Source: Desulfobacterales bacterium
Lineage (GTDB): Bacteria > Desulfobacterota > Desulfobacteria > Desulfobacterales > RPRI01
NCBI GenBank assembly: GCA_020052975.1
Contig: JAGVOC010000312.1
Location: 1 to 16,869, forward strand
DNA length: 16,869 nucleotides
Reading direction: 5' to 3'
A program made the translations under genes and the position numbers. Below are positions 1-7,223 of the stretch, piece after piece (position 1 is the first letter of the stretch; the number at the start of each line of letters is the position of its first letter). The notes under the pieces were generated by a model. It made no database searches, was not told where the DNA came from, and was given only the letters and a program-made list of their open reading frames with translations.

Positions 1-1
1 A

Positions 2-1021
2 TCCATATCCACCCAGGATCTGGACAGCATCGGTTGTTACCTTCATGGCTACATCTGTGGCGAATCTCTTTGCCATGGCAGCCTCTTTCGTTACCTTAAG
101 TCCTTGATCTTTCATATAAGCGGCTTTGTACACGAGAAGTCTTGCAGCTTCAATTTCTGTAGCCATGTCCGCAAGCATAAACTGAATTCCCTGAAACTCA
201 GAGATGGGTTTGCCGAATTGGGCTCGCTCTTTGGAATAACTCAACGCCTTGTCCAGGGCTGCCTGAGCAAGACCTACAGATATTGCGCCTATGTTTATCC
301 TTCCTCCATCGAGGGCCTCCATTATCATCTTGAAACCTTTACCTTCACCACCTAAAAGATGTTCCTTAGAAACGATACAATCATCAAATATCAGCTCCCT
401 TGTTGGGTAAGAGCACATCCCCATCTTTTTTTCCGTCTTACCGAAGGAAAAACCATGAGTCCCCTTTTCAACGATAAAAATACTGGCTCCAGAAGCCCCT
501 TTTTCTTTATCGGTTTTTGCCACCACGGTATAAATATCGGCTTCTCCACCGGCGCTGATGAAGATTTTACTCCCATTCAGAACGTAACGATCACCTTTCT
601 TTTCTGCAGAGGTCTGAATGGCTGCTGCATCAGAGCCGGCATTGGGTTCTGTGAGGGCAAACCCCCCGAACAGGTCTCCTTTAGCCAGTGGTATTACCCA
701 CCTCATCCTCTGTTCTTCATTCCCGTTTTTATAAATGAGGAAGCAAACAAGATTATTAATCGAAACATAACTCATAGCCCTGTATGTTTTTCCAAGTTCT
801 TCATATATTATGGCGGATGACAGGAATCCCATATTTGTGCCGCCATATTCTTCCGGGCATGTCATGCCAAAAAGCCCCAGTTCCGCTATCTTTTTAAAGG
901 CTTCCCTGGGAAAAATCTCCTTTTCTTCCCACTCATCAACATAAGGAGCTAACTCTTTCTCTGCAAAGTTTTTAACCATCCTCTTTACGGCTTCCTGTTC
1001 TTCTGTAAATTTAAAGATCAT
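2..1021 (-). CDS. Acyl-CoA dehydrogenase, 3' end outside window
   Basis: Flavoprotein of the acyl-CoA dehydrogenase family, which introduces the alpha,beta double bond into an acyl-CoA thioester in the cytoplasm and passes electrons to ETF. The visible 340 residues begin MIFKFTEEQEAVKRMVKNFA. They contain the family signature FALTEPNAGSD at residues 121-131 and the second region QFGKPISEFQGIQF. The last visible residues, QILGGYG, are the usual C-terminal signature. About 40 residues, including the region of the catalytic glutamate, lie beyond the left edge. The ATG at 1021 follows a GGAGG ribosome site (1028-1032) with a six-base gap. The first 27-28 codons and the upstream DNA are repeated near 12.7 kb. 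The substrate cannot be told. The CaiB-type CoA-transferase tail in the chimeric gene at 10.5 kb hints that this was once a CoA-thioester degradation cluster. Confidence 0.95.
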   Translation of the reverse strand, partial: MIFKFTEEQEAVKRMVKNFAEKELAPYVDEWEEKEIFPREAFKKIAELGLFGMTCPEEYGGTNMGFLSSAIIYEELGKTYRAMSYVSINNLVCFLIYKNGNEEQRMRWVIPLAKGDLFGGFALTEPNAGSDAAAIQTSAEKKGDRYVLNGSKIFISAGGEADIYTVVAKTDKEKGASGASIFIVEKGTHGFSFGKTEKKMGMCSYPTRELIFDDCIVSKEHLLGGEGKGFKMIMEALDGGRINIGAISVGLAQAALDKALSYSKERAQFGKPISEFQGIQFMLADMATEIEAARLLVYKAAYMKDQGLKVTKEAAMAKRFATDVAMKVTTDAVQILGGYG

Positions 1022-1145
1022 CCTGTACCTCCATTATAACGAGTCTGTAAAAAAAACCCATTAAACAATAAATATGTACTTTGTAACCCACTGTTTTTAT
1101 TAAATATTATTTTTTTAAAAATCTTAAAAACGGACTTTTCTACAG
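937..1145. repeat. Direct repeat copy 1: acd 5' end plus upstream DNA
   Basis: Covers codons 1-28 of the acyl-CoA dehydrogenase, its ribosome site and about 110 bp upstream. The matching copy is at 12676-12891. The coding part differs by a single base (c/t at 950 versus 12689) over about 85 bp. The upstream AT-rich part is more diverged, with several substitutions and small indels. Both copies end at the same CTACAG. Confidence 0.95.
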
Positions 1146-1149
1146 CTTC
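1041..1149. repeat. MITE-like inverted-repeat element, copy 1
   Basis: A 109-bp AT-rich block with imperfect terminal inverted repeats, GAGTCTGTAA...CCCATT at one end and GAAGCTGTAGAAAAGTCC when the other end is read on the minus strand. It has no ORF and sits just upstream of the acd ribosome site. The copy at 12780-12895 has better preserved ends. It may be a MITE, or simply a conserved promoter/leader with inverted ends. No flanking transposase is visible. Confidence 0.55.
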
Positions 1150-1232
1150 ATCGCGGCGGGTAACCGACTGGCAATGGAGCACAGCGGAGTTGCCAGTCCG
1201 TGTTCACCCGCATCGTTCGGTGCCGTTAAGGC
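1146..1232 (-). other. attC-like recombination site after the NgoFVII-type RM genes
   Basis: Read on the minus strand, this starts with GCCTTAAC, close to the R'' consensus RYYYAAC and containing the TAA stop of the nuclease gene, as is typical of integron cassettes. Nested stems follow: GCGGGT/ACCCGC (1206-1211 with 1156-1161) and GACTGGCAA/TTGCCAGTC (1190-1198 with 1166-1174). The loop CTCCGCTGTGCTCC resembles loops of known attC sites. The distal core reads G|ATGAAGC instead of G|TTRRRY, which would fit cassette DNA joined to a secondary GWT target. The fold and stop-codon overlap are visible in the sequence. The integron reading is inference. Confidence 0.6.
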
Positions 1233-2200
1233 GCATAATCCATATAATATGTTTCGTCGTCAATTTTATAGAAGGTTAAATCTGTTCTTCCGTATTTAAT
1301 CAAATGGTCAGGCAACACGGCTTCACCGTTAGGGACATCAAGTCTGTTTCTAAAATATTCCCCTATCAAACTGTTATTATGAGGAGTATGAATAGCTTTG
1401 CCATTCTGTTGCGCTCTCGTGCAGATTAAAGTCTTTCCGTCATCTGTGAAAAGTGTAAAATGAACAGATACTGGCGGGAAAAAGTCTGTATGATATATAT
1501 CTGAAGTTAAACGAATATAAGCTTGATTTGGTTCTCTGCCTTCCTCTGGTCTTTGACCCCAGTTAAGGCCGGAGCGTTGCGGCAAATTGCCGTTTCTGTC
1601 AAGTAAAGAAACAGTTACGGCTGGAAGTCCTAAATAATCATTAACATCATATTCGGCCTCATCTGCCATTCCAGTCTGATATTCCTTGCGACGAAGACTA
1701 TCTCTGTAAATTGTTATAAATTCTTCTGCTTCAGGATGTTCACAAAAAACTGTTTCTTTCAGCAGCATTTTAAAATACTCAGCACCACTATCCGGATTAC
1801 AGCTTGTCATGGTTTCCCGCTGACTATGCAGACAAAATGCTGTCTGAGTGTAATTTGCCGAACCTGCAAAAGCTAAAACTGGTTTGTCATCACGGCACCA
1901 AATGTAGATTTTTGAATGAACCGGTGGGCTGTTCATAATGTAACTGCATCTAAATTTATTTAAGAACTCATCACCGGCAAGTTTTTTGAAGCCGTTATGA
2001 TTGCTTGCTGTTAACCCATCTTTTGATGTCATTCCTACTATCAGATGAAGTTTTATATCTTTAGATTTTTCTCTCAACTCATTTAGATGATGGAAGGACA
2101 TGGCGGCTGTTGCATATCCCGAGACAATAAGAAGCTTGTTAAAATTATTTTGCAATAATGGGTTAATTAATATTTCTTCATATAGATTTTCAAAATACAT
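1226..2200 (-). CDS. NgoFVII-family type II restriction endonuclease (PLD fold)
   Basis: A 324-residue protein with one phospholipase-D half motif: H95-S-K97 in PPVHSKIYIW, followed by GSAN (113-116) in AFAGSANYTQTAF. This is the HxK...GSxN arrangement of metal-independent nucleases such as BfiI and NgoFVII, which dimerise to build one active site. The C-terminal half, from about residue 190, carries the LLDRNGNLPQRSGLNWGQ segment and would be the DNA-recognition domain in this family. It starts 9 bp after the methyltransferase stop, and the ribosome site GAGG overlaps that TGA. It is the presumed partner of the methyltransferase upstream. By analogy with NgoFVII/NgoAVII the target may be GCSGC-like, but the sequence does not prove this. 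Its stop lies inside the attC-like site. Confidence 0.88.
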   Translation of the reverse strand: MYFENLYEEILINPLLQNNFNKLLIVSGYATAAMSFHHLNELREKSKDIKLHLIVGMTSKDGLTASNHNGFKKLAGDEFLNKFRCSYIMNSPPVHSKIYIWCRDDKPVLAFAGSANYTQTAFCLHSQRETMTSCNPDSGAEYFKMLLKETVFCEHPEAEEFITIYRDSLRRKEYQTGMADEAEYDVNDYLGLPAVTVSLLDRNGNLPQRSGLNWGQRPEEGREPNQAYIRLTSDIYHTDFFPPVSVHFTLFTDDGKTLICTRAQQNGKAIHTPHNNSLIGEYFRNRLDVPNGEAVLPDHLIKYGRTDLTFYKIDDETYYMDYAP

Positions 2201-2209
2201 AATTCTACC

Positions 2210-3388
2210 TCATTGTTTAGATCTGTATTCTACACCCTCTTCACATATCCTCAATTGGCCTGTTGCTTTGCGATTGTATAGCTCAATATGAGATGGGTGA
2301 ATCAGCGGTTCAATATTTGGGGCTATGTGAGGATAAGTTAAACCAGCAAAACATTTTAGAACTGACTCAAAAATTACTTTTGCACCAAAACAGGGTACAG
2401 CCATGCCTATTTGTTTCCTAACGCTTTCCTTTGAACCAGTAAAAATAAAGTCATCAGGAAATGTCTGTAATCTGGCGCGCTCTCTGTTTGTTAATGCTCT
2501 ATTTTCTCTCCAGTGGTACATATGTGTTCCGCCACCCCCGCTTCCTGTTACAGTATATGCAGGCTTATCCGGGTCTAATCGTTTATATATTTGGCTTATT
2601 TTCGCACCTCTGACATTCAGCCGCAGATGCTTTGGAAGATCAGCGGTAAAGGCATTCTCTCCCGGTTTAATGCAACGTAATCTTTCAATCACGGTATTTA
2701 ACTGGCGAGTCAATTCATTGTTAGGGGCGTCTTTCGGTATTGGAGGACTTTCTATGGCTTTTTGGCACGATACATTTTGTTTTTCAAAAGGCTTTGGTGA
2801 AGGAATTTTGAATATGACATCTATATTATTTCTTATGCCTATCATTATTATTCTTTGTCTTGTTTGAGGTACGCCATATTGGTTAAAACTATATAAATGT
2901 GGATAAACAGAATATCCTGCGTCAAATAACTCTTCCAAAATCAGCGAAAACGTTTTGCCGTCATTAGAGTTTCTAAGACCTCCCACATTTTCAGCCAGAA
3001 AGAATTTGGGTTTAAAAAAGCGTACTGCCTTTACTCCATAGGCGTATAGCGGGCCATATGTTCCATTAATACCTTTTTGCTCTCCAACAACACTAAAATC
3101 ATTACAGGGAAAACCGAATGAAAAAGCATCTATTTCAGATATTTTCCCGAGTCTGTTGAAATCCAATTTGCGAATATCTTCACACACAACAGATTGTGGA
3201 TTGTCAGGGCAAATATTCAATCGGTATGTTTCACAGCTATCATAATCATAATCTGTAGCCCAGGCATGCGTAATAGAAAAAACTCCGTCACTGCATTTGG
3301 CTGTAGCAAGCTTTGCGCCTAATGCCAACCCGCCAGGACCACAAAAGAACTCACCTAAACGAAAAGTTTGCGACTGTTTATTTTCCAT
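2210..3388 (-). CDS. dcm: DNA (cytosine-5-)-methyltransferase
   Basis: A 392-residue C5-cytosine methyltransferase that transfers a methyl group from SAM to cytosine in a specific target, protecting the host from the nuclease encoded next. Motif I is FFCGPGGLALG (14-24). Motif IV is PCNDFS (94-99) with catalytic Cys95. Motif VI is ENV (133-135) and motif VIII is QTRQRI (175-180). TVTGSGGGGTHMYHW, in the target-recognition/motif IX area, and a late GMAVPCFGAK segment (motif X-like) follow. The second position of motif IV is Asn where most relatives have Gln. The start overlaps vsr by 11 bp, with AGGGAAAG upstream acting as the ribosome site. Family assignment is firm; the target sequence is unknown. 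Confidence 0.95.
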   Translation of the reverse strand: MENKQSQTFRLGEFFCGPGGLALGAKLATAKCSDGVFSITHAWATDYDYDSCETYRLNICPDNPQSVVCEDIRKLDFNRLGKISEIDAFSFGFPCNDFSVVGEQKGINGTYGPLYAYGVKAVRFFKPKFFLAENVGGLRNSNDGKTFSLILEELFDAGYSVYPHLYSFNQYGVPQTRQRIIMIGIRNNIDVIFKIPSPKPFEKQNVSCQKAIESPPIPKDAPNNELTRQLNTVIERLRCIKPGENAFTADLPKHLRLNVRGAKISQIYKRLDPDKPAYTVTGSGGGGTHMYHWRENRALTNRERARLQTFPDDFIFTGSKESVRKQIGMAVPCFGAKVIFESVLKCFAGLTYPHIAPNIEPLIHPSHIELYNRKATGQLRICEEGVEYRSKQ

Positions 3389-3899
3389 GATTTCTGCTTT
3401 CCCTGTTTATCAAGTAGTTACTTCTTTCTTCGGCAAGTTTTAGTATTTTATTACGATCCAGCTCAACGGAATACCCTTTAGGCACATTCTTTTCTAATGT
3501 ACAAACAATTTCATTCAAAACAGAAAGCGGGTCATTCGTGACTTCGCATTCCCAGATAATAATGATACGCCATTTCAGTTTTTCCAGTTCTTTTTTAACT
3601 TCATTATCCCTCGATACATTATTTCTAAATTTTTTCGTCCAGTATTCTTTATTAGTGCTTGGAGTCGTTGCCTTTGGGCAATTCTTATGTCTGTGCCAAA
3701 AGCAGCCATGTGCAAATATTACAGTTTTATATTTTGGAAGAACGATATCGGGACATCCAGGCAATTTACTGTCATTTATTTTGAATCTATATCCCGATCT
3801 ATGAAGAAACGATCTAACTATTACTTCCGGCTTGGTGTGGCGGCTTCTGATACGACTCATATTCCATGAGCGCATATTTTTAGTCAAATGATCTACCAT
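3378..3899 (-). CDS. vsr: Very short patch repair (Vsr) endonuclease
   Basis: A 173-residue T:G mismatch endonuclease that nicks beside thymines produced by deamination of 5-methylcytosine and so offsets the mutagenic effect of the adjacent methyltransferase. The family pattern is complete: NMSRIRSRHTKPE (13-25), the catalytic Asp51 in LPGCPDIVLP, HGCFWHRH (64-71) with the zinc-binding His/Cys, KFRNNVSRD and IWECE (115-119). It overlaps the methyltransferase by 11 bp, so the two are translationally coupled. No strong Shine-Dalgarno precedes the ATG. The start is fixed by the family's usual MxDxLTxxxRSxNMS beginning. It lies about 38 bases inside the proposed cassette edge. Confidence 0.95.
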   Translation of the reverse strand: MVDHLTKNMRSWNMSRIRSRHTKPEVIVRSFLHRSGYRFKINDSKLPGCPDIVLPKYKTVIFAHGCFWHRHKNCPKATTPSTNKEYWTKKFRNNVSRDNEVKKELEKLKWRIIIIWECEVTNDPLSVLNEIVCTLEKNVPKGYSVELDRNKILKLAEERSNYLINRESRNHGK

Positions 3900-3931
3900 G
3901 TAAAATCTTCTGCCTTTTTATTTTTTATTAC

Positions 3932-4039
3932 ACCTAACCTGCAAATCAGCGATGAGCGAAGCACCACCAGACCATGGTTTTCCCCTACTGATTTGATCAG
4001 AACACGTGGTTGCGCGTCCGCTGGATTTTCTGATTAGCG
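3932..4039 (-). other. attC-like hairpin upstream of vsr
   Basis: Read on the minus strand, this 108-bp stretch opens with CGCTAATCAGAAAATCCAGC and closes with GCTGATTTGCAGGTTAGGT. The two arms pair imperfectly (CTAA, AAATC and AGCG blocks, with an unpaired C), and GCAACCAC / GTGGTGC form the inner stem. The closing 7-mer GTTAGGT fits the GTTRRRY core exactly, and the opening core is degenerate. Length and unpaired bases suit an attC site. The match is by eye and a structural scan could overturn it. Confidence 0.45.
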
Positions 4040-4084
4040 GTTTTCGATCTTTCCTTCATCATCAAAAGAAATGAAAGATACAAG

Positions 4085-4285
4085 CTATTTTATGGGTCTT
4101 CCTCTCTTCGGCCTTCGGGCATCGACTACCTTCCTCTCAATCTCTATCCAAAATCCTTCGGTCCCAAGAACCCCTTCACCCATCTTGTCTATTATCTCCT
4201 TTCGCTCTTTATGCCATCTATATGCCCCTTTGGTAATATTATCAAAATTAAGTATCCTGTCCTTGAATTTGTCACATGAAAGAGC
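4085..4285 (-). pseudogene. 3' remnant of an unidentified gene
   Basis: The minus strand is open for about 65 codons, reading ALSCDKFKDRILNFDNITKG... and finishing with the basic tail RRPKRGRPIK and a TAG at 4085-4087. No start codon or ribosome site fits, and the frame has lost its beginning near short GACCCCTGTCTG repeats. Basic GRPxK-type tails occur in some REP-associated (Y1-type) transposases, which would suit the flanking repeats, but no catalytic motif is left to confirm that. The unidentified call is deliberate. Confidence 0.4.
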
Positions 4286-4305
4286 AATTGTCCACTGTCA
4301 AGGTG

Positions 4306-4345
4306 CGACCCCTGTCTGCGCTGTCTGCGACCCGACCCCTGTCTG
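4306..4345. repeat. Short direct repeats, CGACCCCTGTCTG
   Basis: CGACCCCTGTCTG occurs at 4306-4318 and again at 4333-4345, 27 bp apart, with CTGTCTGCG also repeated between them. The stretch lies between the gene remnant and the radical SAM gene. It looks like a REP/transposon-edge sequence and is far too short for a CRISPR array. Apart from this repeat I see nothing convincing between 4286 and 4406, and no clear terminator for the four-gene operon. Confidence 0.55.
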
Positions 4346-4406
4346 TCATTACTGGTATTGAATGCCAATGAGTGATGGACGAGGAGTTAATAGCCAAGCC
4401 TCCTTG

Positions 4407-5753
4407 TCATCTTGCATACTCAAGCGTCTCCAGGTGACTAAGGTGGAGCAAGGCTTTGCAAGCGTCTTGAAGAACATTTAGATTCCGTACTTTGGTTGCC
4501 TGCTCTACGTAGATCTCGCGCACCGCTGTAAGATCGTAGTCGAGTGCTCTGGTGATATACGGTGGCCAGGTTGTACCCATTCCAAAAACCTTGGTCCAGA
4601 GGGGACTACCCATCAATGGCATTATTACATTACCATAACATACTACACCGGGCTTGCTAACAAGCTCAGAACAGAGATCAAGGGTCTCATTCAGAGATCG
4701 CTCATCTTCACCCAACAGGCCAAGAACAAATGAACATGAGACCCGAATATCAAAGCGCACCAGTAGGTCAACCGCCTCGAGAATCGCACGCCTTGTTGTG
4801 AATTTATTATTCTCTCGCAAGATTCGTTCACTTCCGGATTCCACCCCAAGCAGGACACTGTCGATTCCACACTGTTTCATTGCCCAGCAAGCGGCAGGCG
4901 AAATGTGCCGAGAATCCGCGAAAACCATTATGGGAATCTGTTGCAATCCATTGTAACGTAGCTCATCAGCGAATTTTTCCGCCCATTTGATATCGATCCA
5001 AGTATCACTTGTGTCAAGGATGTAATCGACCCCATGGCAAGCTACAAGGTCTCTAATCTCAGCAGCTACGCGCCTAGGATCTCGACACCGAATTCTCTTC
5101 TCCTGTCTTGCGCAGAACGAACAGGTGTACAGACACCCACGCTTTGAGAAGATATTCCCAGCCTTATGACCACCCATGTTGATCAGGGTGTTCGTCTCGG
5201 GATATTTTTCCCAGTACAAATCTGGGACCAAGCCACCACTATTTCGCGGCGGGATTTTTTCGGACCAGACATCCTCATCTTCATGTCTGGTGGCGATCAC
5301 AGTCTCATCGGTGGTACGGGTGAACAAGTTAGGAATCTGAGTGGCATCTATTTTGCCACACACCATCTGTTCGGCAAGACTTTGGACGACGGGTATACCA
5401 TCGCCAATACAGACAGCATCGATAAATGGCTCGTTGATCAATGACCGCGCTGCCCCCGCTGCGGCTTGCCCTCCTATTATCACGAATGATCCTCTTTCCT
5501 TGGATTCATTGGCGAGCAAGTTCAGGGAGTTAGAGGACAATGCCGAGTATGTGAAACCAACACATGAAGCACCACGTGAAAGTCTTGTCCGAACCTCGTC
5601 AAGGCTTAACAATGAGCCATCGACGATCTCGACAGGTACAGTGTCGTCAATTACGCCCACCAGGAGCAGGAGGTCAAGGGGCATATTCCATTGGTCTGCT
5701 GCAACCTTAGGGTCGTCGACTGGACAACGAACTAATTGGATCATTTGTTCCAT
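4407..5753 (-). CDS. Cobalamin-binding-type radical SAM protein
   Basis: A 448-residue protein. Residues 10-150 form a Rossmann-like region resembling the B12-binding domain of class B radical SAM enzymes (PLDLLLLVGVIDD at 25-37, FVIIGGQAAA at 90-99, AVCIGDGIPVV at 113-123). A radical SAM core follows with the cluster motif C207-x3-C211-x2-C214 in RGCLYTCSFCAR. Further core strands are visible at VDYILDTSDTWID and IDSVLLGVESGSERIL. Such proteins use a 4Fe-4S cluster and SAM to make a radical, often for methylation or rearrangement. The cobalamin-ligating DxHxxG motif is not seen, so B12 binding is uncertain and the domain may be a relic. GAGG precedes the ATG by about 8 bases. It is the last gene of the operon, separated from the symporter by 108 bp holding a hairpin. 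The substrate is unknown. Confidence 0.85.
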   Translation of the reverse strand: MEQMIQLVRCPVDDPKVAADQWNMPLDLLLLVGVIDDTVPVEIVDGSLLSLDEVRTRLSRGASCVGFTYSALSSNSLNLLANESKERGSFVIIGGQAAAGAARSLINEPFIDAVCIGDGIPVVQSLAEQMVCGKIDATQIPNLFTRTTDETVIATRHEDEDVWSEKIPPRNSGGLVPDLYWEKYPETNTLINMGGHKAGNIFSKRGCLYTCSFCARQEKRIRCRDPRRVAAEIRDLVACHGVDYILDTSDTWIDIKWAEKFADELRYNGLQQIPIMVFADSRHISPAACWAMKQCGIDSVLLGVESGSERILRENNKFTTRRAILEAVDLLVRFDIRVSCSFVLGLLGEDERSLNETLDLCSELVSKPGVVCYGNVIMPLMGSPLWTKVFGMGTTWPPYITRALDYDLTAVREIYVEQATKVRNLNVLQDACKALLHLSHLETLEYAR

Positions 5754-5786
5754 AAGGCAACCTCATTCTTACGGGATAGTGTTATT

Positions 5787-5817
5787 GATTTCTTTTCCGT
5801 CTCCTTGAAAAGAAATC
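5787..5817. repeat. Perfect 11-bp inverted repeat between symporter and radical SAM genes
   Basis: GATTTCTTTTC and GAAAAGAAATC are separated by nine bases. The stem is AT-rich and is not followed by a T-run on the minus strand, so it is a poor intrinsic terminator. It could be an operator or an RNA-processing hairpin tuning expression of the radical SAM gene relative to the upstream genes. Confidence 0.6.
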
Positions 5818-5861
5818 TCTTTTGTGCTCCGGATCTCATGCCGTAGAGCCTCCTTCAGCTT

Positions 5862-7223
5862 TCAGAGAGGATTGCTTTTTTTCCAAAAGATGATCTCCAA
5901 AAGAATCAATGAAAAAAGTGCCATGGGAAGTGAAAGAGCAGCTGTTTCCGGTGTCAGGGAACCTGCCGCACAAAGTACGGCAACTCCAATAAAAGTCCCT
6001 GCAAGACTCCAGAAGACTGCCTTTTCATTGAGTTTCCAGTAGAAAGAGGCCAGTACAAGTGGGAACAATGCGAGATTGAGGCTCGCTAATGAAAACGCGA
6101 GTGTCAAGATATTCTGGTAGGCTGCGGCCACCACCATCGCAAGCCCGACGAATGCAATCATGAATATACGATTAATCTTTCGGGCAGAATCACCTTTGAA
6201 TTTTTCGGTGTAGTTCAGTAAATCTCTAGTAATAATTGAGGATACGACGAAAGTGACTGTATCGGATGACGAAAGCGCGACAGCGTATAGGAGGACCATG
6301 CCGAATTCCTTGATTCCATGGGGCAATAGTACTGAGAAACCAGTTACGAGTGCATCTTCGGCCCCAAGGCCAGGGATACCGTGTCTTGTTGAAAGACCTA
6401 CAACAGTAATGACTAGGGCCAACACAGGCAGAATGATTGCCCCATACGCAAATCCCGCTTTCAGCGTTTTCGAGTCTTTAGCGGCAAAAACCCGTTGCCA
6501 AAGATCAGGAGCCACAAGAATCCCTAATGCTGATATTAAGAGAAAACCAATTACATTTCCGATTCCCATAGACGTTAGTCCCAAATCCGATGTACTGATT
6601 GCACTACCACGATACAGTGCAAAGAAAACAGTGAAACACATGACAATCATAATCAGTAATTGATAAAAATCGGTTCGAACAACGGCCTTAAAACCGGCAA
6701 GGAGGAGATATGTTAATATTATGGCGGCCCCGATGGCAACGCATGCGATATGGGGTAAATTAGGGAAGACATGCCCGAGTATCTTGGCGCTTAGAATAAA
6801 GTTAACTGTCAAGTAACCGAAAAACTGCACGACGAGAAAAAGAGAGAACATTAAACCGATTCGTCTGCCGTAGATTCGGTAGTAATACTCCGGCATCGAA
6901 TAGGCGGAAACTTCATCCGCTTTCTTCTTTATTCGAGCAGCGTATCTGCGAAAAATCATAAATCCGAGCGACAATCCGGCAAAGAACCACAAAGCGGACA
7001 CGCCGTATTGGTAAACATAAGCGATATAAATTGACAGGATGGCTCCGTCAAAGATACCTGCCGTTATTGTAGCAATCATCTGTACTCCGCGCACGCGGCG
7101 CTCGGCGATCATGAAGTCGTCTTCGCTCTCTCTGCGCGCAGTAACGAACCCGATCACGACAGCCACGATGACATAGATCGCAAAGAACAGTAGCGCGAGC
7201 TCTTGGGACAGTTGGGCGGTCAT
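5862..7223 (-). CDS. Sodium:solute symporter (SSS family)
   Basis: A 453-residue integral membrane protein dominated by hydrophobic segments, consistent with the 12-13 helices of the SSS family, which couples solute uptake to sodium entry. Family landmarks are the early ESEDDFMIAERRV loop (32-44), SMPEYYYRIYG (109-119) and GFKAVVRTDFYQ (177-188), which matches the conserved AVxxTDxxQ region. It ends with IILLEIIFWKKSNPL-type hydrophobic sequence and a short basic tail. The length is slightly short for the family. The start codon overlaps the HD gene stop (ATGA), with GGAGG at 7230-7234 six bases upstream, so translation is coupled. The transported solute cannot be inferred. Sitting between an HD protein and a radical SAM enzyme is unusual and may point to a sensing or uptake role. 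Confidence 0.9.
   Translation of the reverse strand: MTAQLSQELALLFFAIYVIVAVVIGFVTARRESEDDFMIAERRVRGVQMIATITAGIFDGAILSIYIAYVYQYGVSALWFFAGLSLGFMIFRRYAARIKKKADEVSAYSMPEYYYRIYGRRIGLMFSLFLVVQFFGYLTVNFILSAKILGHVFPNLPHIACVAIGAAIILTYLLLAGFKAVVRTDFYQLLIMIVMCFTVFFALYRGSAISTSDLGLTSMGIGNVIGFLLISALGILVAPDLWQRVFAAKDSKTLKAGFAYGAIILPVLALVITVVGLSTRHGIPGLGAEDALVTGFSVLLPHGIKEFGMVLLYAVALSSSDTVTFVVSSIITRDLLNYTEKFKGDSARKINRIFMIAFVGLAMVVAAAYQNILTLAFSLASLNLALFPLVLASFYWKLNEKAVFWSLAGTFIGVAVLCAAGSLTPETAALSLPMALFSLILLEIIFWKKSNPL

Larger units (their letters stand above)
1152..3937 (-). mobile_element. Probable integron-type gene cassette carrying a complete RM-Vsr module
   Basis: The proposed cassette runs from TTAGGT (just left of the G at 3938), about 38 bases before the vsr start, to the attC-like hairpin whose outer core holds the nuclease stop codon. 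It carries vsr, a C5-cytosine methyltransferase and a PLD-family restriction enzyme, all in one direction. At about 2.8 kb with three genes it is large for a cassette, but RM cassettes are known in chromosomal integrons. The 5' core GTTAGGT and the complement of its own R'' (GTTAAGG) agree at most positions. No integron integrase is present in the window. Confidence 0.45.

Noticed and set aside
359..820. Plus-strand reading frames over the left edge
   Set aside because: They are antisense to the acyl-CoA dehydrogenase, whose minus-strand translation is unmistakable.
4306..4345. CRISPR array
   Set aside because: Only two 13-bp repeats with a 14-bp gap; no repeat-spacer regularity and no cas genes.
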